A stretch of 36,697 bases of DNA from Hungatella hathewayi WAL-18680. Lineage in GTDB: Bacteria > Bacillota > Clostridia > Lachnospirales > Lachnospiraceae. This document shows, piece after piece, positions 31,586-36,697 of this stretch (positions are counted from its first letter, which is position 1; each line of letters starts with the position of its first letter). The stretch covers positions 353,457 to 390,153 of the forward strand of contig NZ_JH379028.1 in NCBI RefSeq assembly GCF_000235505.1, read 5' to 3'. Made by a program: the position numbers and the translations under genes. The notes under the pieces were generated by a model. It was not told where the DNA came from and did not search any database. It saw only the letters and a program-made list of their open reading frames with translations.

Positions 31586-32422
31586 ATGAAGTTAAAAAAG
31601 ATAACACCTGTTCAGATGATAATGTACCTGGTTCTGGCACTGCTGGCCTTCGTCTTTGTGTATCCCTTTTTGTGGATGCTGTCGGCCTCCTTCAAGACCC
31701 AGAGCGAGTTCTTTGCAAGCGGGCTGAACCTGATACCGGAATCTTTTAAATTTGACAACTTTGTGAGAGCCTGGAACAATGCCAATTTCGCGGTGTATTT
31801 CAGAAACTCCATTATTGTGACGCTGTCAGTTGTGGCGATTGTGCTGATGGCTACCTCTCTGGCCGGCTACGTGCTGGGGCGGTATGCATTTCCGGGGAAG
31901 AAACTGATTATGGGAATTTTCCTGGCAAGTACCACGATACCGCTGGTATTTACCATTATCCCGGTGTATGAGCTGTTGAAAAACATCGGGCTGTCACAGA
32001 ACCTGCTGGGACTGATTTTGGCGGAGTCCGGCGGCGGTCATGTGATATTTCTGATGCTGTTCTCCAGCTATTATCAGACCATCCCCAAGGAGATGGAGGA
32101 GGCGGCTACCATCGACGGGGCGGGATTTTTCCAGACCTATGTGAAGGTCATGTTCCCGTTAGCCAAGCCGATTATGGTGACGGTGGTTATCATGCAGTTT
32201 ATCTGGACCTGGAACTCCTTCCTGCTTCCGTTGATTGTGACCCTGAATAACCCGAAGATTCGTACCCTGGCGGTGGGCCTCTATGCGCTCCGCGGGGAAA
32301 ATGTGGTAGACTGGACCGGTATTGCGGCCGGCGCCAGCATTGCAATTGTTCCCGTAGTTATCATCTTTATTGCCCTGCAGAAATACTTTGTTGACGGTAT
32401 TGCAGGAGCGGTCAAGAGTTAA
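31586..32422 (+). CDS. Sugar ABC transporter permease, MalG/UgpE-like
   Basis: This is a 278-residue permease. ATG 31586 is preferred over the in-frame GTG 31577, which falls inside the TAGGAGGTGG ribosome site. There are six hydrophobic segments. The EAA loop reads EEAATIDGAGFFQTYVKVMFP. It pairs with the permease at 30659 to form the membrane channel of a CUT1-type sugar importer. The substrate is probably an oligosaccharide processed by the divergent DUF4838 protein (inference). Confidence 0.92.
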   Translation: MKLKKITPVQMIMYLVLALLAFVFVYPFLWMLSASFKTQSEFFASGLNLIPESFKFDNFVRAWNNANFAVYFRNSIIVTLSVVAIVLMATSLAGYVLGRYAFPGKKLIMGIFLASTTIPLVFTIIPVYELLKNIGLSQNLLGLILAESGGGHVIFLMLFSSYYQTIPKEMEEAATIDGAGFFQTYVKVMFPLAKPIMVTVVIMQFIWTWNSFLLPLIVTLNNPKIRTLAVGLYALRGENVVDWTGIAAGASIAIVPVVIIFIALQKYFVDGIAGAVKS

Positions 32423-32452
32423 TAAACCATTTAGTATAAGGAGGAAAATGTT

Positions 32453-33967
32453 ATGAGAAAATCAGGCAGAGGTCTGGCGCTTGTACTGGCGTCAGTCATG
32501 ACCATGGCGTCACTGGCAGGCTGTGGCGTCAACGTATCCAGCAAGGATGACACGGCGGCTGCGACAGCACAGACCACGACGGCAGCGGGGGAGACCGTTG
32601 CCACGAAAGAGGGCGAGAAAGTGACCCTGAAGGTGGTGGACTGGAGTGACAGCACCAAGGAGAGACGCGAGGCGTTTCACAAGAAATTCATGGAGGAGAA
32701 CCCGGATGTAACCATCGAGTATACTGTCCTGACCAGCGACCAGTTTAAGGAGACGGTGATTTCCGCCATCAAGGCTGGTAACGCGCCGGATTTGTTCCCG
32801 ATTCCTTCCGGCATGAAGCTGAGCTCCGTGGTGGATGAGAACTGGTTTATGCCCATGAATGAGTATGTAGGAGAGGATTTCTTGAATTCCTTTGGCGCGG
32901 GCGCCCTCAATGAGGGGATTACGACCCTGGATGGAAAGGTGTATGTGCTTCCGGAGGCGGCCAACATTATCAATACGCTGATCTTCTACAACAAGACGGT
33001 GCTTAATGAGGCAGGGATTGACGAGAACAGTCTGCCAAAGACCTGGAGTGAATTCCGCGAGGTGTGCAAGCAGGTGACAGAGGCCGGCGGCGGCAAGTTT
33101 TATGGCATGATTGACAGCGGCGCCCAGGCCAACCGTCTGGAGCTGGAACTTCGTTCCCTGGCCAGTACGGCAGGTGGAAAATGCAGCGACATTTCCCAGA
33201 TTATCATGGTGGACGGGGAGAATACCCTGAACTCTGAGGCGATGGTGAAGGCCTTTGATTTCTTTGATACGCTTGTGAAGGATGGCAGCATGCATCCGGA
33301 TTCCGTGACCTTAAAGGCGCCGGAGGCGAGGGCGCTGTTTGCACAGAATCAGGCGGCATTCCTGGTACAGGGAGCCTGGTGTATCTCTACCTGGAGAAAA
33401 GATAACCCGGATCTTGATTTCGGCGTGATGGCGATGCCGGTGCCGGATGACGGCGCAAAGGGCAAACTTCCCTATGTGGGCGCCCAGCCGTGGATGGGAA
33501 TCTCTGCCAACTGCGCACACCCGGACGTGGCGGCGAAGTATTTAAAGGCGCTGTATTCCGAGGATTATCAGGCCGGTCTTGTGGAAGACGGCGGATTTGT
33601 ATCGGTCATTGATTCGGTGAACCAGACGGCGATGACGGACGATGTGATGCTGGAATACTACAAGCTGAACCAGGAAGCGGCCGCTCTCGCTCCGGACCCG
33701 ATTGTGGCGAAGCCGGAGACAGCTCTGGTGTACGGCGAGGTTTCCGCCATCTCCCCAAGCATGGGTGAGATTGTGCAGGGCGTGCTGGCACAGAGTGTGG
33801 ACTACAAGGCGGAACTTGCCACTCTGGCGGAGAATACGCAGAAAGAGTGGATGAGAGCCATCGACGCGGTGAAGGCGTCGGGGGTGGATGTGTCTGCGGA
33901 AGATTTTGAGTTTAAGAACTGGGATGCGATGAAGAACTATACGGCTGATATGTATGAGAGCCGGTAG
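32453..33967 (+). CDS. Sugar ABC transporter substrate-binding lipoprotein (family 1)
   Basis: This 504-residue protein starts at ATG 32453 after AAGGAGGA. The signal peptide ends in lipobox LAGC (about residues 21-24). A Thr/Ala-rich linker follows, then an SBP_bac_1 fold: VTLKVVDWSD, NPDVTIEYTVL, FKETVISAIKAGNAPDLF, and a tryptophan-rich AAFLVQGAWCISTWR segment near the hinge. It delivers the sugar to the permeases at 30659 and 31586. The length is slightly above the usual 420-450. Confidence 0.92.
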   Translation: MRKSGRGLALVLASVMTMASLAGCGVNVSSKDDTAAATAQTTTAAGETVATKEGEKVTLKVVDWSDSTKERREAFHKKFMEENPDVTIEYTVLTSDQFKETVISAIKAGNAPDLFPIPSGMKLSSVVDENWFMPMNEYVGEDFLNSFGAGALNEGITTLDGKVYVLPEAANIINTLIFYNKTVLNEAGIDENSLPKTWSEFREVCKQVTEAGGGKFYGMIDSGAQANRLELELRSLASTAGGKCSDISQIIMVDGENTLNSEAMVKAFDFFDTLVKDGSMHPDSVTLKAPEARALFAQNQAAFLVQGAWCISTWRKDNPDLDFGVMAMPVPDDGAKGKLPYVGAQPWMGISANCAHPDVAAKYLKALYSEDYQAGLVEDGGFVSVIDSVNQTAMTDDVMLEYYKLNQEAAALAPDPIVAKPETALVYGEVSAISPSMGEIVQGVLAQSVDYKAELATLAENTQKEWMRAIDAVKASGVDVSAEDFEFKNWDAMKNYTADMYESR

Positions 33968-34022
33968 GCGGATGCAGATAAAAAGCCGCAGATAAAAAAT
34001 TAAAAATTAAGCGTTGCGAATG

Positions 34023-34065
34023 ACGTGCGTTTTCGGAGGTAAAAATCCGGGGACGCACGTTTTTT
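34023..34065 (+). terminator. Rho-independent terminator after the sugar-binding protein
   Basis: The stem ACGTGCGT / ACGCACGT (34023-34030, 34053-34060) has an inner CGGA/TCCG pair and a TTTTTT tail. The remaining gap up to 34273 holds only the predicted promoter at 34171. Confidence 0.8.
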
Positions 34066-34170
34066 GTGATATATGGCCGTTGAAGCGGCCGCGCTTTGGC
34101 GAGAGAGTCTGACCTGACAGACTATTTATTATGTGGTGTTATATCGTACAAGAAATGTGGAGGGGATGTG

Positions 34171-34179
34171 TGGTAGAAT
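34171..34179 (+). promoter_or_regulatory. Possible extended -10 promoter of the LRR-LysM protein
   Basis: TGG precedes TAGAAT (34174-34179). No good -35 is present. The start codon is about 88 nt downstream of the likely transcription start. Confidence 0.4.
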
Positions 34180-34273
34180 ATAGTACTTTAAGATTAGAAA
34201 AAGAAACGGAAAAACGCAACGAGTGGCCTGAGTGAAGGAAGAGAACTTGTGATGAAACAGGAGGGTGTTGATT

Positions 34274-36625
34274 ATGAGGAGAAAACGAAGAATGGCTTAT
34301 CTGGTTTTGGCGGCAATGCTGGCGGGGATGATGCCGGCGTCAGCGTTTGCTGAGACGGAAGTGGCGATTTGCGAAAATCATCAGGAGCATGATGGGGAAT
34401 GCGGGTATGTGGAAGGTCATTCATGTGGGCATCTTGAGCATACGGCGGACTGCTATACTGGCGAGCTTGTTTGCACGGTGGGGGAGGAGATCGCCACCGG
34501 AAGTGACGCGGACCTGCCGCATGAGCATACGCAGGAGTGCTATGGACTGGACTGCCCTCATGAGCGCGGGGAGCATGACGCTGGCTGCGGCTTTGTGGAG
34601 GAGCAGCCATGCGGGCATGTCTGCCAGCTCTGTGCCCCGGAAGAGGAGAAGGAGGAGGAGAACCTGCTTGTGCCGAGAAGTACATATGGTATCGGTGATA
34701 TCACGGGGAGCGGTTACTCTTTTGATGCGGTCAGCGGGGAACTGAGCATTTTCGATAATGATGGCACCCAGAATTGGAAGAACGATACCAGGATTAACAA
34801 AGACGATGTAACGTCTGTTGTGCTGGGGGAGGGTGTGACACAAATTGAAACTGAGGCATTTATGAATTGTATCAACCTCGAGCATGTGGAATTTCCAAGC
34901 GGGTTGACAGATATCTTGAGTTTTGCGTTTTCTGGCTGCAAGAAACTGGAACTGACTTCGCTTCCCAACAGTGTAACTAAAATAGGAAACAGTGCATTTA
35001 TGGGTTGTAAAAAGCTGGAACTAACTGCCCTTCCAGATAACCTTACGGCTATCAATGAGCGGGCGTTTATTGGATGTACCATGTTGAAACTAGCTGCACT
35101 TCCTGACGGTGTCACATCCATTGGAAGTCATGCATTTTATGATTGCGTGAATCTGGCGCTGACGGAACTTCCGGAGAGTATAACTTCCATTGGAATGGCA
35201 GCTTTTTGGGAGTGTAAGAATCTGGCATTGACGGATATTCCAGGCAAGGTGGCTTCCATTGGCGAAAATGCATTTTCAAAATGTACCGGTATAAAGTCAC
35301 TGACATTTTCCAGGACTGCTGCGCCGACAGCGGGGACAAATGCATTTAGAGACATTTCGGTTCTCTTTGTGCCATATAACGGCACGGGTTATGATGGAGC
35401 GAACTGGCCGGCAGAGAAGGTGGTGTATGGCGCGGCGCTCTCCGATTTGAGCATCCATGAAGGGACTCTGGCCCCGACATTCTTTCCTGGGACCTACGTT
35501 TACAATGTTTCCGTGGCGGAGGATGTGGAGAGTGTGACGCTCACCCCGACTGCCCATGCATCGGAAACGATTGCCGTAAATGGAACTACCGTGAGCAGCG
35601 GTGATACTTCCGGGCAGATTGCCTTGAGGGCCGGCGGTATCACAACCATACCGGTGGTTGTGAAGAACAGCGGTGTGGACGTCCGAACCTATTCTATTCG
35701 TGTGAAACGGGGAGGGTCCGGCACAGTCCTGGTGACCGGGGTGACGCTGGATAAAACCACCCTGACGCTCTACACGAACCAAAACCCCGGCTTCGCAGTG
35801 CTGACTGCCACGGTAGAGCCGGAGGATGCCACGGACCAGACCGTGAGCTGGTCAAGCAGCAATCCGGCCGTGGCAAAGGTGGACGGCAATGGCCGGGTGA
35901 CGGCGGTGTCACCGGGTTCCGCTATCATCACGGTCACTACCGCGGACGACGGCAGAAAGGCTTCCTGCACCGTCACAGTGGAAACTGGGGGCTCCACCGG
36001 CGGTGGGGGCAATCCTCCCAGCAGTTCTTCCGGCAGTAGCAGTTCTTCCAGCAGCACCAGCTATATCCGCCGCGTCCTGACGGACAAAGCATCCGGAATA
36101 ACAGTGGCCGGAGACAGGATTCATGAAAATGCTGTCCTGACCGTGAAGGCCGGTGAGATGCACGGCGCCGGTGACGTGGGCTGTGATATCTTGAGAATGG
36201 CGCAGGCTGGAGGACATGTGCTCAGCGACTATGAAATCACACTTTCTCATGTATTTCTGGGAAAGGTGAAGGTTTCCATTCCGGTGGAAGGCCGGGACGG
36301 ACAGACGCTGACTGTGGCTCACTGCATCAACGGCAGACTGATTCTCTCCGACGTGACGGTAAGTAACGGCCTCGCAGAGTTGGAGGTCGAGGAACTGTCC
36401 CACTTTGCGGTACTGGATGGCGTCTATACCGTGGATACCTTGACGGCTCCCGCGGCCCCGGCGGCCAATGTGGGGCAGACCCGGCGCTACCGGGTGCAGA
36501 AAGGGGATACACTCTCTGCGGTAGCCAAGAGATACAACAGCACGGTTGCGGCTATTGTGAAAGCCAATCCAATCATTAAGAATCCCAATGTCATTCTTCC
36601 TGGCTGGGAGATTGAGATTCCATAA
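34274..36625 (+). CDS. Secreted modular protein: Cys/His-rich, LRR_5, cadherin-like, BIG2, LysM
   Basis: This is a 783-residue protein. ATG 34274 sits 9 nt after AGGAGG; in-frame GTG 34265 overlaps that site. The signal peptide is 1-26 (AFA). A Cys/His-rich segment (32-120) repeats boxes such as CGYVEGHSCGH and CGFVEEQPCGH and may bind metal. Seven BspA-type LRR_5 repeats of 23 residues, each with an AF-x-x-C box, cover about 187-345. A cadherin-like beta-sandwich follows at about 388-480, a BIG2 domain at about 487-571, a Gly/Ser linker at 572-597, an unassigned domain at about 600-715, and a C-terminal LysM (YRVQKGDTLSAVAKRY) at 737-783 that would hold it on peptidoglycan. It is likely a cell-wall-attached adhesin or binding protein. 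It is monocistronic. Confidence 0.88.
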   Translation: MRRKRRMAYLVLAAMLAGMMPASAFAETEVAICENHQEHDGECGYVEGHSCGHLEHTADCYTGELVCTVGEEIATGSDADLPHEHTQECYGLDCPHERGEHDAGCGFVEEQPCGHVCQLCAPEEEKEEENLLVPRSTYGIGDITGSGYSFDAVSGELSIFDNDGTQNWKNDTRINKDDVTSVVLGEGVTQIETEAFMNCINLEHVEFPSGLTDILSFAFSGCKKLELTSLPNSVTKIGNSAFMGCKKLELTALPDNLTAINERAFIGCTMLKLAALPDGVTSIGSHAFYDCVNLALTELPESITSIGMAAFWECKNLALTDIPGKVASIGENAFSKCTGIKSLTFSRTAAPTAGTNAFRDISVLFVPYNGTGYDGANWPAEKVVYGAALSDLSIHEGTLAPTFFPGTYVYNVSVAEDVESVTLTPTAHASETIAVNGTTVSSGDTSGQIALRAGGITTIPVVVKNSGVDVRTYSIRVKRGGSGTVLVTGVTLDKTTLTLYTNQNPGFAVLTATVEPEDATDQTVSWSSSNPAVAKVDGNGRVTAVSPGSAIITVTTADDGRKASCTVTVETGGSTGGGGNPPSSSSGSSSSSSSTSYIRRVLTDKASGITVAGDRIHENAVLTVKAGEMHGAGDVGCDILRMAQAGGHVLSDYEITLSHVFLGKVKVSIPVEGRDGQTLTVAHCINGRLILSDVTVSNGLAELEVEELSHFAVLDGVYTVDTLTAPAAPAANVGQTRRYRVQKGDTLSAVAKRYNSTVAAIVKANPIIKNPNVILPGWEIEIP

Positions 36626-36645
36626 AGGTAATCATTTATTTCTGA

Positions 36646-36683
36646 GGGCGTCATCTTCTTTGACAGGAGGTGACGTCCTTTTT
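36646..36683 (+). terminator. Rho-independent terminator after the LRR-LysM gene
   Basis: GGGCGTCA (36646-36653) pairs with TGACGTCC (36671-36678) with one G-U pair, followed by a T-rich tail. Confidence 0.75.
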
Positions 36684-36697
36684 CTATTTTTTTTCTA

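Noticed and set aside
34125-34135. TTTATTATGTG upstream of the LRR-LysM gene resembles half of the 4889-4904 recombination core.
   Set aside because: The second arm is missing and no partner copy is nearby. A 7-8 bp AT-rich match is expected by chance.

Overview
The window looks like a chromosomal segment of a gut Firmicute of the Lachnospiraceae (Enterocloster/Clostridium-like). This is inferred from AGGAGG ribosome sites before almost every gene, mixed ATG/GTG/TTG starts, balanced GC content, lipoprotein-type ABC binding proteins, GLUG and LRR_5 surface proteins, and dense LacI/ROK-controlled sugar operons. I see no tRNA, rRNA, CRISPR array or insertion sequence.

Region 1 (1-3029) is the 3' part of a surface-protein cassette, called cassette 1. 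Its genes are A1 (cut by the window edge), B1, C1, D1, E1 and a 64-residue HTH protein, ending in a terminator. Region 2 (3100-5270) holds an AT-rich UPF0175/DUF3368 toxin-antitoxin-like pair, a complete tyrosine recombinase, and a roughly 330-bp segment bounded by two copies of a near-palindromic 16-bp site. The two copies are in inverted orientation. The segment carries a good promoter that, as sequenced, points away from the next operon. Region 3 (5271-16577) is cassette 2: a type I signal peptidase, a huge GLUG-repeat surface protein of about 2405 residues (split by a one-base frameshift at a G6 tract), then A2, B2, C2, D2, E2 and a second copy of the HTH gene, all tightly packed. The most interesting reading is a phase-variable surface-assembly locus. 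The recombinase would flip the promoter to switch the 11-kb cassette on or off, and the G tract could add a second switch on the adhesin alone.

Region 4 (16769-27177) is a carbohydrate locus. A LacX-type epimerase and a LacI regulator lie on the minus strand. Divergent from them are an NMT1/SsuA-type ABC transporter and a SIS-domain protein, then an operon of phosphofructokinase, triosephosphate isomerase-like, LarA-like nickel epimerase and NagB-like genes. The two plus-strand promoters carry the same CAAACGTTTG operator at identical distance from the -10 box, so they are probably co-regulated. Several enzymes have altered signature residues, which suggests a non-standard sugar or sugar-acid pathway.

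Region 5 (27252-33967) has a ROK regulator overlapping a DUF4838 putative glycosidase (minus strand). Divergent from these is a MalFG-type sugar ABC transporter with its lipoprotein. Region 6 (34274-36697) is a secreted modular protein with a Cys/His-rich N-terminus, seven LRR_5 repeats, cadherin-like and BIG2 domains and a LysM, followed by a terminator.
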